From Candidatus Poribacteria bacterium (GTDB lineage: Bacteria; Poribacteria; WGA-4E; PCPOR2b): a stretch of DNA of 64,000 nucleotides. Of the stretch, positions 25,938 to 35,012 are shown in pieces; the first letter of the stretch is position 1; each line of letters opens with the position of its first letter. The notes beneath the pieces were generated by a model. That model saw only the letters and a list, made by a program, of their open reading frames with translations, ran no database searches and was not told where the DNA came from. The position numbers and the translations under genes are program-made. The stretch lies in NCBI GenBank assembly GCA_028819845.1, contig JAPPKS010000029.1:137332-201331 (forward strand), written 5' to 3'.

Positions 25938-26684
25938 ATGAATGAGATGAAAACGGCTTTACCACTCATCGAAATGAAAGGCGGCACCGAAAAACCGAAA
26001 TTCATTGAACCCAAGATGGTCGTCATACCTGAAGGCGATTTTCTCATGGGGAGCGTAGGCGGCGCACCCAATGAAACCCCGATTCACCGTGTATGGGTCA
26101 ATGCGTTTGCAATTGCCAAATACCCCGTGACAAACCGCGAGTATAAACTCTTTATGCATATGACGGGTCATCCTCCGCCCCGGTTTTGGGGCAATCCCAA
26201 ATTTCAGGAGGATTATCAGCCGGTTGTCGGGCCAAGTTGGTACGATGCAGTTGCCTATTGTGAATGGTTGCGCGATTTGACATGCAAGGGGTATCGTCTG
26301 CCGTCCGAAGGGGAACGCGAAAAGGCTGCGCGCGGTGGATTGCAAGGATGTGAGTATCCGTGGGGAGATGAACTACCTCACGATCACCTAGGCGGACGGA
26401 ATGCTCCGCATTTCCTCATTGGAACTGATGGCCCAAACGGTTACGGACTGTACAACACGTCGGAGGGTGTCCACGAATGGTGCGCCGACTGGTACGATGC
26501 CGCTTATTACAACATCTCGCCGACTCGAAATCCAAAAGGTCCGAAGTACGGGAACCGCCGTGTAGCGCGCGGAGGGTCGTGGCGGCACCGCATCCGTTTC
26601 GCCCGGTGTGCTGCACGCAGCAGTCTTGCGCCCGATAAACAGTTCAGTGATTTCGGATTTCGCTGTGCCTTGACAATTGATTGA
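25938..26684 (+). CDS. Formylglycine-generating enzyme family (SUMF1/EgtB/PvdO-type) protein
   Basis: A 248-aa protein of the SUMF1 fold. Typical segments are V-V-I-P-E-G-D-F-L-M-G-S near the start, V-N-A-F-A-I-A-K-Y-P-V-T-N, W-Y-D-A-V-A-Y-C-E-W-L, Y-R-L-P-S-E-G-E-R-E-K-A-A-R-G, and the final R-V-A-R-G-G-S-W followed by G-F-R-C-A. The paired cysteines of true sulfatase-activating enzymes are not clearly present, and no sulfatase is nearby, so another role is possible. I take the ATG at 25938 (GAGG 6 nt upstream), because an upstream TTG lies almost at the transcription start. Confidence 0.88.
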   Translation: MNEMKTALPLIEMKGGTEKPKFIEPKMVVIPEGDFLMGSVGGAPNETPIHRVWVNAFAIAKYPVTNREYKLFMHMTGHPPPRFWGNPKFQEDYQPVVGPSWYDAVAYCEWLRDLTCKGYRLPSEGEREKAARGGLQGCEYPWGDELPHDHLGGRNAPHFLIGTDGPNGYGLYNTSEGVHEWCADWYDAAYYNISPTRNPKGPKYGNRRVARGGSWRHRIRFARCAARSSLAPDKQFSDFGFRCALTID

Positions 26685-26694
26685 AGAGGGGATT

Positions 26695-27729
26695 GTGGAA
26701 CATAGCGCTAACACAGAAGAAACGGCCTCAAATCTTCTCCTCACGGCTAGCGGGCTAAAAAAACATTACCCGGTTAAAATGGGCCTGCTACAGCGCTCAC
26801 AGAAATCGGTGAAGGCGGTCGACGGCGTAGACCTATCTGTACAGCGGGGTGAAACACTCGGACTTGTTGGTGAAAGCGGGTGCGGTAAAACCACTATCGG
26901 GCGGCTATTGGCGCGCTTAATCACACCGACCGCCGGCAAGGCGGAGATGTATATTCATTCCGATGAGCAGCGAACCTCACATGAACACTATAATATCTTT
27001 GAGCTCAAAACGTCGCATTTACGCCAGCTCAGGCGCCATATACAATTAATCTTTCAAGACCCCTACGGTTCGCTTAACCCGCGCATGACCGCTGGTCAGA
27101 TTCTTGGCGAACCGTTGAAAATTCACCGAATCGTGCCGAAAGCGGCACGGGTAAATCGCGTACGCGAACTGCTTGAGACTGTCGGACTGCACTCTAACCT
27201 TACGCATCGGTACCCGCATGAGTTCAGCGGCGGGCAGCGGCAGCGAATCGGCATTGCGCGGGCTTTGGCGGTAGAACCGAATCTGATTATTGCTGATGAA
27301 CCTGTTTCGGCGCTGGATGTTTCTGTCCAATCTCAAGTCATCAACCTGCTGCAAGAACTGCAGAGTCGTTTTGACTTGAGTTACATCTTTATTTCACACG
27401 ATCTCAGCGTTGTGCATCATATTAGCCACCGTGTCGCCGTGATGTATCTGGGTCAAATTGTCGAAATTACGGATAAAGAACGGCTTTTCAAGAATCCTCA
27501 ACATCCGTACACACGCGCATTACTGTCGGCAATACCCAATGTTGACCCGAAAACCTCCCGGACGCGCATCGTTCCGAGTGGGGATACGCCAAATCCTGCG
27601 GACGTGCCTTCAGGCTGTCGATTTCACCCTCGATGCCCAATGGCTCAAGCTGATTGTGCAATTCAAGAGCAACATCTCGTCCAAGTCGATCCAGGGCATC
27701 AAGTCGCGTGTCATGTCGTCACCGGATAG
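26695..27729 (+). CDS. Oligopeptide/dipeptide ABC transporter ATP-binding protein (OppF/DppF type)
   Basis: A 344-aa ABC ATPase. Walker A is G-E-S-G-C-G-K-T-T, the signature is F-S-G-G-Q-R-Q-R-I-G-I-A-R-A-L, Walker B ends L-I-I-A-D-E-P-V-S-A-L-D, and the H-loop is F-I-S-H-D-L. The C-terminal oligopeptide-transporter domain has P-S-G-C-R-F-H-P-R-C-P with further cysteines, as in OppF/DppF. I prefer the GTG at 26695 with GAGGGG upstream; an in-frame TTG at 26677 would overlap the SUMF1 stop. No permease, binding protein or OppD partner is adjacent. Confidence 0.93.
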   Translation: MEHSANTEETASNLLLTASGLKKHYPVKMGLLQRSQKSVKAVDGVDLSVQRGETLGLVGESGCGKTTIGRLLARLITPTAGKAEMYIHSDEQRTSHEHYNIFELKTSHLRQLRRHIQLIFQDPYGSLNPRMTAGQILGEPLKIHRIVPKAARVNRVRELLETVGLHSNLTHRYPHEFSGGQRQRIGIARALAVEPNLIIADEPVSALDVSVQSQVINLLQELQSRFDLSYIFISHDLSVVHHISHRVAVMYLGQIVEITDKERLFKNPQHPYTRALLSAIPNVDPKTSRTRIVPSGDTPNPADVPSGCRFHPRCPMAQADCAIQEQHLVQVDPGHQVACHVVTG

Positions 27730-27886
27730 CCAAGACTATATTGCAGGCGTAGTGCGGATAGACGGGTTTTGCGCCGGCAGAGCGGAATGAATACCTGGAC
27801 GATAATTATAAACCTTTGTAAGGGCGCACCGCGTCGGTGTCCACCCTACCTATATCATGTGACAGATTTCAAGGAGGATAATTCGC

Positions 27887-28717
27887 ATGCAACCGATGTC
27901 TGTTGGGATTATGCTGGGCGTTGGCGATGACCCCAATACTAGCTTTGAAAAAGCAAAATCCGTTGGTGTTGACAACGTCCAAATGGGCTGTCCCCCTGAC
28001 CAATACTTCACCCCCGATGCACAAGAAGATTTAAAGCAGGCAATTTCTGCCTCGGGCATCATGATTACGACGGTATTTTGTGGCTTCGTAGGAGAGAGCT
28101 ATGCCGATATTCCGACCGTCAAGCGAACCGTTGGCTATGTGCCCGCTGATTCCCGCGCGGAACGCATCGAAAAAACCAAGCGCATCTCCGATTTCGCCAA
28201 GAATCTCGGCGTGTACCAAATCGCAGCCCATGCCGGTTTCATCCCTGAAAACCATTCCGATCCGCTCTACCCGGTAATGGTGAAAACGATGCAAGAGATT
28301 GCTGACTACGTGGTGGGAAACGGGCAAATCTTTGCGCTCGAAACCGGGCAAGAAACCGCGCCGGCATTACTAAGTTTTTTGACAGATGTCAATCGAGGCA
28401 ACGTCAAGGTCAACTTCGATCCGGCGAACATGATTCTTTATGGCTCCGGGGAACCCATTGAAGCCCTTGAACTCCTCAAAGACTTCATCGTGAGCGTCCA
28501 CTGCAAGGACGGAAAATGGCCCACTGAAGATAATCAACTGGGAGTCGAAACTCCGCTTGGCGATGGTGATGTTGGTATGGACAGGTTTGTAAATAAACTG
28601 AAAGAGATTGGCTACCATGGGCCATTGACAATTGAGCGAGAAATTTCCGGCGGACAGCAACTCCGAGATTTAATCAAAGCCAAAGAATTGCTTGAGAACT
28701 TAAGGGACGGGGAATAA
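27887..28717 (+). CDS. Sugar phosphate isomerase/epimerase family (xylose isomerase-like TIM barrel)
   Basis: A 276-aa TIM-barrel protein of the AP-endonuclease-2/xylose-isomerase-like family. Metal-site landmarks include A-A-H-A-G-F-I-P, I-F-A-L-E-T-G-Q-E-T with the conserved glutamate near residue 152, V-N-F-D-P-A-N-M, V-S-V-H-C-K-D-G and L-T-I-E-R-E. AAGGAGG precedes the ATG. Such proteins isomerise or epimerise sugars or inositols, or act as dehydratases; the substrate is not identifiable. Confidence 0.88.
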   Translation: MQPMSVGIMLGVGDDPNTSFEKAKSVGVDNVQMGCPPDQYFTPDAQEDLKQAISASGIMITTVFCGFVGESYADIPTVKRTVGYVPADSRAERIEKTKRISDFAKNLGVYQIAAHAGFIPENHSDPLYPVMVKTMQEIADYVVGNGQIFALETGQETAPALLSFLTDVNRGNVKVNFDPANMILYGSGEPIEALELLKDFIVSVHCKDGKWPTEDNQLGVETPLGDGDVGMDRFVNKLKEIGYHGPLTIEREISGGQQLRDLIKAKELLENLRDGE

Positions 28718-28778
28718 CCAACTAGCGGGAGCGCAGAGAGTAAAGAAAAATCAACACATCACTCATCGCGTCTCACTT

Positions 28779-29720
28779 ATGAAGTCTCCACTCATTTTTA
28801 TCGTTGGTCCCACTGCCGTCGGTAAAACGGAAATCTCGATTCGTCTAGCGCAACGCATCAATGCCGAAATCGTCTCGATGGATTCGCGGCAAATCTTTCG
28901 GCAAATGGACATCGGCACTGCGAAGCCGACATCCGAGCAACAACACGCCGTCCCGCATCATCTAATTGACTGTACGGACGTTGATCGGCCTTTCACCGCT
29001 GCGGACTATCAGCGGCGGGCAGATGCAGCTATTGAAGACATCTGTAGACGAAAGAAACGGCCGCTGATCGTAGGCGGCGCAGGTTTGTATTTCCGCGTTT
29101 TGGTTGATGGACTCTTTGAAGGCCCCGGCGCAAATGGGGATATCCGTTCCAGACTCTTTCGCGAATTAGAGGATCAAGGCGCAGCAGCACTGCATAATCG
29201 TCTTCGCAGCTGCGATCCGGAAGCCGCGAATCGCATCCACCCTAATAACCTCGTGAAGGTGATTCGTGCGCTGGAAATTCACGAATTGACGGGAAAACCG
29301 ATTTCGTCATTTCAACAGCAGTGGACGCGCTCTGACTCGCGTTATCCGTTCCGTGCTTTCGGGCTTTGCGTACCCAGAGATTGCCTCTACCGCCGGGTTG
29401 AAACACGTGTGAATCAGATGATAGAAAGCGGATTGATTGAAGAGGTAAAAGGGCTGCTAGACGGCGGATGTCCGCGAAATTGCGTCGCCATGCAGGGCAT
29501 CGGATATAAGGAAATTGTCGGTTATCTCGACGGACAGCAATCGCTTGACGAGGCGATTGCACTGTTAAAAACGAACACCCGCCGCTTCGCGAAACGGCAG
29601 TTGACATGGTTTCGCAACGATCCGCGCATTCAATGGGTTGAACTCACCCAATATGAATCAGTGCATCAAGCGGTGGACAACCTATTGTCGCAATCCGACG
29701 TACGCGCCTTAAAGGCCTAA
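28779..29720 (+). CDS. miaA: tRNA dimethylallyltransferase
   Basis: A 313-aa enzyme that adds a dimethylallyl group to A37 of UNN-reading tRNAs. The P-loop G-P-T-A-V-G-K-T is at residues 10-17, followed by M-D-S-R-Q-I-F-R-Q-M-D-I-G-T-A-K-P, D-V-D-R-P-F-T-A-A-D-Y, the V-G-G-A-G-L-Y motif, and the C-terminal M-Q-G-I-G-Y-K-E with F-A-K-R-Q-L-T-W-F. Length is standard. No SD is obvious; it follows the TIM-barrel gene by 61 bp on the same strand. Confidence 0.97.
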   Translation: MKSPLIFIVGPTAVGKTEISIRLAQRINAEIVSMDSRQIFRQMDIGTAKPTSEQQHAVPHHLIDCTDVDRPFTAADYQRRADAAIEDICRRKKRPLIVGGAGLYFRVLVDGLFEGPGANGDIRSRLFRELEDQGAAALHNRLRSCDPEAANRIHPNNLVKVIRALEIHELTGKPISSFQQQWTRSDSRYPFRAFGLCVPRDCLYRRVETRVNQMIESGLIEEVKGLLDGGCPRNCVAMQGIGYKEIVGYLDGQQSLDEAIALLKTNTRRFAKRQLTWFRNDPRIQWVELTQYESVHQAVDNLLSQSDVRALKA

Positions 29721-29967
29721 GTGCTAAAGTTTCGACGAAAGTCGGCGAAACCACTTTCCTAAATGCCATCGTTACAATTTTGCATTCGTTCAATTTGCAG
29801 GTGAAAGTTGGATAAGCTCGAATGAAAAAGCTCATCCCTTCCTTTCCATGGGGGGTTAAGAGCAGTTTGTAGGCAGAGCTAATTTGCGTTTTTGATTGAT
29901 ATAAGGGCAAAGTGCCGTTACCAGTTGCAGTGACGCTACAGGTTGTAAAGGAGTAAGAAAGACGCTA

Positions 29968-31035
29968 ATGGGGGAAAACTCAGAAACGTACACAACAGTC
30001 TCGGCTGAATACCTGCGGAAGCTAGGTTCGGCGGTGTTGGAAAAGGCGGGAGTGTCGGTCGATGACGCCGAAGTCACGATCAACAGTCTCGTAGAAACCG
30101 ATCTTCGCGGTGTGCACTCACACGGAATGATGCGCCTGCCCGGCTATGTCGGAAGACTTAAAAAAGGTGGAATTAACCCCAATCCGAATGTGCAGTTGGT
30201 GACTGAGTCGGAAGGGATTGCCGTGATAGACGGGGACAATGGATTCGGTCAAGTCGTGAGCAATCGCGCAATGGGGATTGCGATCGAAAAGTCTAAGGCT
30301 GTCGGCGTCGGTATTGCCGGCGTGCGTAACAGCGGTCACTTCGGTGCTTGTGCCCATTGGGCACAGATGGCGCTGCCCCATGACATGATTGGAATCGCTA
30401 CGACAAACGGCGGCCCGATTATGGCGCCTTGGGGCGGTGTGACACCGACAATGGGCAACGACCCGCTTGGCGTGGCAATCCCGGCTGGCGAAGAATTGCC
30501 CATTGTGCTGGACATGGCGACCAGCGTCGTCGCAGGCGGAAAGCTGGATTTAGCCATCCGCAAAGGGGAAAAAATCCCAAAAGGATGGGCGCTTAACGCG
30601 CAAGGCGAACCGACGGAAGATCCAGCAGAAGCCAGAGCCGGCCTCGTTCTCCCAATCGGCGAATACAAGGGCTACGCGCTCACGATCGTATTTGAGGTTC
30701 TCGCTGCTGTGCTCATGGGTGCAAATTTTGGCCGCCAAGTCGTCCGCCACGAAAGCCCCAAACTCGTCAGGAATGTCGGCCACTTCTTCCAAGCCATCAA
30801 CATCGCTGCATTCATGCCCGTCGCCGAATTCAAAGCAAGGGTTGATAACCTAATTCATCAGATGAAATCGTCAAAACTCGCTCCCGGCTACGAGCGTATC
30901 TACTTGCCGGGTGAGCCGGAACACGAAAAACGCGCACGGTACCTTAAAGAAGGAATTCCGATGCTCTCGTCCGTAATCACAGATTTGATTGCCCTCGCTG
31001 CGGAGCTAGGTATTGAGCCGCCTGAGCCCGCGTAA
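29968..31035 (+). CDS. Malate/lactate/ureidoglycolate dehydrogenase (Ldh2) family protein
   Basis: A 355-aa NAD(P)-dependent oxidoreductase of the Ldh2/ComC/YlbC family, whose fold differs from classical lactate dehydrogenases. It shows D-L-R-G-V-H-S-H-G-M-M-R-L near residue 46, G-Q-V-V near residue 91, R-N-S-G-H-F-G-A with the active-site histidine, T-N-G-G-P-I-M-A-P-W-G-G, V-L-D-M-A-T-S-V-V-A-G-G-K, and G-E-Y-K-G-Y-A-L. AAAGGAG is 14 nt upstream of the ATG, longer than ideal. With the alpha-galactosidase 66 bp downstream it may form a two-gene unit. Substrate could be a 2-hydroxy or 2-keto sugar acid. Confidence 0.92.
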   Translation: MGENSETYTTVSAEYLRKLGSAVLEKAGVSVDDAEVTINSLVETDLRGVHSHGMMRLPGYVGRLKKGGINPNPNVQLVTESEGIAVIDGDNGFGQVVSNRAMGIAIEKSKAVGVGIAGVRNSGHFGACAHWAQMALPHDMIGIATTNGGPIMAPWGGVTPTMGNDPLGVAIPAGEELPIVLDMATSVVAGGKLDLAIRKGEKIPKGWALNAQGEPTEDPAEARAGLVLPIGEYKGYALTIVFEVLAAVLMGANFGRQVVRHESPKLVRNVGHFFQAINIAAFMPVAEFKARVDNLIHQMKSSKLAPGYERIYLPGEPEHEKRARYLKEGIPMLSSVITDLIALAAELGIEPPEPA

Positions 31036-31101
31036 ATTGTAAAAACCCCATGTGTGTTGGAATCTATTTCAGAAATGCTGCCGCAAAATCGGAGGAGCAA
31101 C

Positions 31102-33285
31102 TTGGACAAAGAAACTGACATTGCGGCCCGAAATTCCGCCGACCATCAAATCCAATTCACGTCCGGCAGGACAATTTACGTCGAAGCGTTGCTAGGCGGT
31201 CGATGGGTGGGGCGGTATTGGAGCGCCAATGGCCGCTCCAATTGGGCGTACGAACTCTGGCAGCATGATGCCTTCCAACTAGAGATCGATCATGCCATAC
31301 TTGCCGCTGGCTGGCGGTGGATTTCGGGGGTCGAAGTCGCCGTGACCGACCGCGGCGCTAGACATTTTGTGGTTGAAATTTCCAACGCCGCCCGCCCTGT
31401 CTGCGTCCGAATGCATACTCTACTTGATGGGACGCCGGTGCTGACACGTTGGCTCGAAATTACAAACAACGGTGACGAACCCATGGCGTTGACGAAGGTC
31501 TACCCTTGGTCAAGCCTTTTAAAGGCACACGCAGGGCATAGGCATTTTCCGCCCGATGGACTTGACGGCGCTTTCAACTTGGGTTTCTTCAGCGAGAGCG
31601 ACTGGGGTTACGAAGGATGGTTCAATTGGAAGCCGCTTTCAACTGGATCCACAATCGTTGAATGCGGCAAGGGGCAAGGGTTCGATGATCCATTCTTTAT
31701 CGTAAACAACCGAGCAAGGGGAGAATTCTTAATCGGTCATCTGGCTTGGCCAGCGAATTGGCGCATGGAATTCGACTGCCAGGAAGGTGTCAATGCTGAC
31801 TATGAACGGCGGTGGGGGCCCTTACGGTCTTCCGCACAAGATTTTCTGAACTTCAAACTGGGTCCCTCGGCAGACGCGCCGCAGCGTATTATTGCGCCGA
31901 GGGAGACAATCGAAACGCCCGCTGTCCACCTCGGACTCGTCTCAGGAGATCTCGACGTGGCTGTTCAGGCGATGCACGACCATCTGCGTCGCTTTGTGCT
32001 CCCGTCCGTCAGTTCCGATTCGACGTGCCGCATTCAGTTCTTGGTCCCCGGCGACCAAGGTTACCTTGAACGCGGGGGTTATGCTTTCGACGAAAACACT
32101 GCTGCTGAGGCAAATGACCCGAATCAACGAATCTTCGATGAGGCGGCCGTACGCGAATGTATTGACATTGCCGAGTCAATCGGGGCGGAACTGTTCACAC
32201 TTGACGCAGGATGGTGGGACGAACAAGGGGATTGGTTCCCATCTCCTAGCCGGTTTCCCCGTGGTTTGGAGCCTCTTGTTGAATATGCCCATCAGAAGGG
32301 GCTTCGATTTGGAATGTACGGCGAGATAGAACGCGCGTACGGAAAAGGGTGTAAAATCGTAAAGGAACACCCGGACTGGATTGGACCCAGTGGAATTTTG
32401 AACCTGACACGGCCCGAGGTCGCCGAATACGTTGAGTCCGAACTCGTCCGGCTAATCGAGGGTTACGAATTGGACCTGTTCAGACTCGATTACAATCCCC
32501 TTTTCACGTACGAAGGTCCCACAACACACCGGGACGGCTTTATCGAAAACAACTATTGGCGGTATTATAGTGCTTTCTACACCATTTTTGATCGCATCCG
32601 GAAAAGATATCCCAATCTAATCTTGCAACAGTGTGCTGTCGGCGGAGCTCGTAACGATCTCGGCGTCGTCAGCCGATTTCATGAGGCTTACCTCACCGAT
32701 GTGCTTTGGCTGCCCCACGTTCTTCAAAACTACAGCGGATTGACAATGGGGCTGCCGCCGGAAATCATCGTTACGGCGTTCGGCGCCTGCCGAGAGGGAA
32801 TCGGGTATCCTGAGAATTTCGATACCTTGCTGCGTTGTATCTTTACGCTCGGCACACCCTTGATTTTTGCCGGGATGGTCGGGCCAAGTCGAGAAGGATT
32901 GACCCGCGAACGCCGCAGCGATTTCCTACGGTACGCGAAGCTCTATCGGGAATTTATTCGTCCGGTGTTGCCCATGTGCAAAATGTACCATCACGCGCCC
33001 GTTTCCGCTCGCGGCGGCGTGACTTCAAGCGGTTGGTTTGCAGTGGAGTATGCGTCCACAGACCGTTCAAAAGCTTGGGCGACAATTGCCAAGATTGGTA
33101 AGTGCGAATCCGACACATACCTCTTTATACCCAAAGGATTGCATCGGGGAAAGACCTACACAGTCACGTACGATAGCACTGGCGAATCAGCTACAGCCGA
33201 CGGATTGCGTTTAGTTCAGGACGGCATACCGATTCGGCTGGAATCCATCGCTTCCTCCGAACTACTGATATTTGTAGAACAGTAA
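31102..33285 (+). CDS. Alpha-galactosidase-like glycoside hydrolase (GH36 type)
   Basis: A 727-aa protein with an N-terminal beta-sandwich and central TIM barrel. Diagnostic segments are F-T-L-D-A-G-W-W-D-E near residue 380, L-R-F-G-M-Y-G-E-I-E with H-P-D-W, and D-L-F-R-L-D-Y-N near residue 465, whose aspartate aligns with the GH36/GH27 nucleophile. No signal peptide is seen, so it is probably cytosolic. The TTG start at 31102 has GGAGG 6 nt upstream; the open frame runs 16 codons further without SD. Linkage specificity is not determinable, although alpha-galactosides are likely. Confidence 0.87.
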   Translation: MDKETDIAARNSADHQIQFTSGRTIYVEALLGGRWVGRYWSANGRSNWAYELWQHDAFQLEIDHAILAAGWRWISGVEVAVTDRGARHFVVEISNAARPVCVRMHTLLDGTPVLTRWLEITNNGDEPMALTKVYPWSSLLKAHAGHRHFPPDGLDGAFNLGFFSESDWGYEGWFNWKPLSTGSTIVECGKGQGFDDPFFIVNNRARGEFLIGHLAWPANWRMEFDCQEGVNADYERRWGPLRSSAQDFLNFKLGPSADAPQRIIAPRETIETPAVHLGLVSGDLDVAVQAMHDHLRRFVLPSVSSDSTCRIQFLVPGDQGYLERGGYAFDENTAAEANDPNQRIFDEAAVRECIDIAESIGAELFTLDAGWWDEQGDWFPSPSRFPRGLEPLVEYAHQKGLRFGMYGEIERAYGKGCKIVKEHPDWIGPSGILNLTRPEVAEYVESELVRLIEGYELDLFRLDYNPLFTYEGPTTHRDGFIENNYWRYYSAFYTIFDRIRKRYPNLILQQCAVGGARNDLGVVSRFHEAYLTDVLWLPHVLQNYSGLTMGLPPEIIVTAFGACREGIGYPENFDTLLRCIFTLGTPLIFAGMVGPSREGLTRERRSDFLRYAKLYREFIRPVLPMCKMYHHAPVSARGGVTSSGWFAVEYASTDRSKAWATIAKIGKCESDTYLFIPKGLHRGKTYTVTYDSTGESATADGLRLVQDGIPIRLESIASSELLIFVEQ

Positions 33286-33330
33286 CACCCTGAAAATCCA
33301 TACCCATACATGCGGGAACCACTTCAATCT

Positions 33331-33519
33331 TCCCCCGTCCGAGAGGAGATAGAACTGAAACAATCCAATTCTCTCCTCGTCTGAGGGGAGTTAAATTTGA
33401 AACAATCCGATTCCTTCCCCTCTCTAGGGGACATAGAACGTAAACAATCAATTGGTTCCCCTTACTAAGGGGCATTCGCTTCATTTCCTCCCCCTTACTA
33501 AGGGGGAGCGAGAGGGGGT
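33331..33519. repeat. Degenerate tandem array of palindrome-bearing ~30-45 bp units
   Basis: Five imperfect units begin near 33331, 33372, 33416, 33458 and 33489. Each carries a C-run/G-run palindrome such as CCCCTCTCTAGGGG or CCCCTTACTAAGGGG; the first three are followed by a linker containing AAACAATC. The last unit (33488-33519) recurs inverted at 62067-62098. The array fills the gap between the galactosidase gene and the next dioxygenase gene and resembles REP-type intergenic elements. Confidence 0.75.
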
Positions 33520-33531
33520 AATGAACAGACA

Positions 33532-34527
33532 ATGAAAAACCAAACAACAAACAATCTGCCCCAACCCACGACCAATCTGCGCATCGCAAAAACACATTTG
33601 GACGAATTCGGTTATTGCCTCGTAGCTGATGCGCTCAGCGATGATACCGTGGCGCGTTTGCGAACCCGACTCGAAGAGCAAGCAATCGCCGAAAAACAGC
33701 GCGGATTTGCTTTTGAAGACGGAGGTGCAACGCAGAACTGGGGCGACTTTCGAAAACCGGACGGCAGTCTCAGGCCCGAAGCCTTTACCGAGGAACATGG
33801 AGGGCGCAACCAACGCATCTGGATGTTAATCAACAAAGGGGTGGTCTTCCACCATCTGTTATTCCACGAGCGTATCCGCGAATTGATTTCTTATCGGCTG
33901 GGCGACGAATTCCTGTTATCAAGCCATACCGCAAATATTGCCAAACCGGGCGGCGTCGCCATGGATTTGCACACCGATCAGTGGTGGATGCCGGCGCCAA
34001 CACGTCGAGACCGGTCCCCGTTGCCGCCGGGTTCAATTAACCGTCGCCGCTTCGACGTGGATAAAGCATGGCCTCCCGCGATGATCGCCCCAGCCGTCGT
34101 CGTGAACGTCCTGTGGATGTTAAGCGGTTTCACTGCAGAAAACGGGGGAACGCGGGTGGTGCCGCGGAGCCATCTTATCGGGCGGCAACCGGACGCCGAT
34201 CGGGACACGGACGTTGAAACCGTAGCCGCTGAAGGACGCGCCGGAACCGCTTTGGTGTTGGATGGACGTACTTGGCACGGTACCGGCGCTAATGTGACCG
34301 ATGCCCCAAGGTGGGCAGTAATTTCGACGTTCTGCGGTCCGCAGTTCCGTCCACAGGAGAATTTTACCGTCGGTACATCATCTGAGGTGCTGAAACAGGC
34401 GTCCCCGGAGCTATTAGCACTCCTGGGTTTTAAAGTATGGAATGCCTACGGCCGCATCGAAAGCCCCGCTGTCGAATTCATTTCCCCAAGCGAAACCTCA
34501 CTCGGCGAAATGCAGCCCGAGCCATAA
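33532..34527 (+). CDS. Phytanoyl-CoA dioxygenase family protein
   Basis: A 331-aa Fe(II)/2-oxoglutarate oxygenase. The iron ligands are visible as M-D-L-H-T-D-Q-W-W (near residue 147) and R-T-W-H-G-T-G-A-N (near residue 245), with T-R-V-V-P-R-S-H between them and the 2-oxoglutarate-binding arginine in A-P-R-W. The N-terminal region H-L-D-E-F-G-Y-C-L-V is typical of the family. It differs strongly from the other two PhyH-type proteins in the window, so they are not recent duplicates. It starts 13 bp after the repeat array. Confidence 0.91.
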   Translation: MKNQTTNNLPQPTTNLRIAKTHLDEFGYCLVADALSDDTVARLRTRLEEQAIAEKQRGFAFEDGGATQNWGDFRKPDGSLRPEAFTEEHGGRNQRIWMLINKGVVFHHLLFHERIRELISYRLGDEFLLSSHTANIAKPGGVAMDLHTDQWWMPAPTRRDRSPLPPGSINRRRFDVDKAWPPAMIAPAVVVNVLWMLSGFTAENGGTRVVPRSHLIGRQPDADRDTDVETVAAEGRAGTALVLDGRTWHGTGANVTDAPRWAVISTFCGPQFRPQENFTVGTSSEVLKQASPELLALLGFKVWNAYGRIESPAVEFISPSETSLGEMQPEP

Positions 34528-35012
34528 TGCGGCGCCGCACCTATATCATTTCGTTGGATAGACTTACCATCTACTCCTCCGGCATTAACGCCATGGGAAG
34601 ACGCTCCAAAACCGCCAGGCGACAATCAAACTATCCATTGATGGACAAATTTAACTGGTTGCAAATCTTAATCACTAAATCCGCATTGTTGCCAGAACCA
34701 TCGCTCCCGTTGAGATTGCGCACGTGTACGAGCAAGCTCAATGGTGAGCTACGCATCAGCCGATACGCCGGTGTTTGCTGCCTTGAAAATGACGATAATT
34801 ATTTGGTATACTAGCTGTACGGCGCACGTCCGTAAGGTAGCAACCGCGTGGCTTGGATTAGGTGTTTTGCTCTTCTTATTTGGAGCGAATTAGTGGAGTT
34901 TTCCGGCAAATTCGAAAACCGTTGTCGCCCCAAAAGTTGAAAATTTCACGCGCATACCCGTCACCAAATCGCCATCGCTGGATTTTATAACGAATTCGAA
35001 CGTTCAGAGTAG
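34528..35012. other. Intergenic region without supported gene
   Basis: About 485 bp. An open frame continues through the first part but has neither SD nor family resemblance. No promoter consensus, hairpin with T-run or repeat stood out. Confidence 0.45.

Noticed and set aside
26677-26694. TTG at 26677 as start of the OppF-type ATPase
   Set aside because: No SD, overlaps the SUMF1 stop. GTG at 26695 has a GAGGGG upstream.
33331-33519. Possible CRISPR array
   Set aside because: Units are palindromic and degenerate, spacing is irregular (31-44 bp), there are no unique spacers of constant length, and no cas genes are nearby.
34437-34814. 125-codon plus-strand ORF after the second dioxygenase
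   Set aside because: Overlaps the end of the dioxygenase gene in another frame, no SD, composition unlike a protein.
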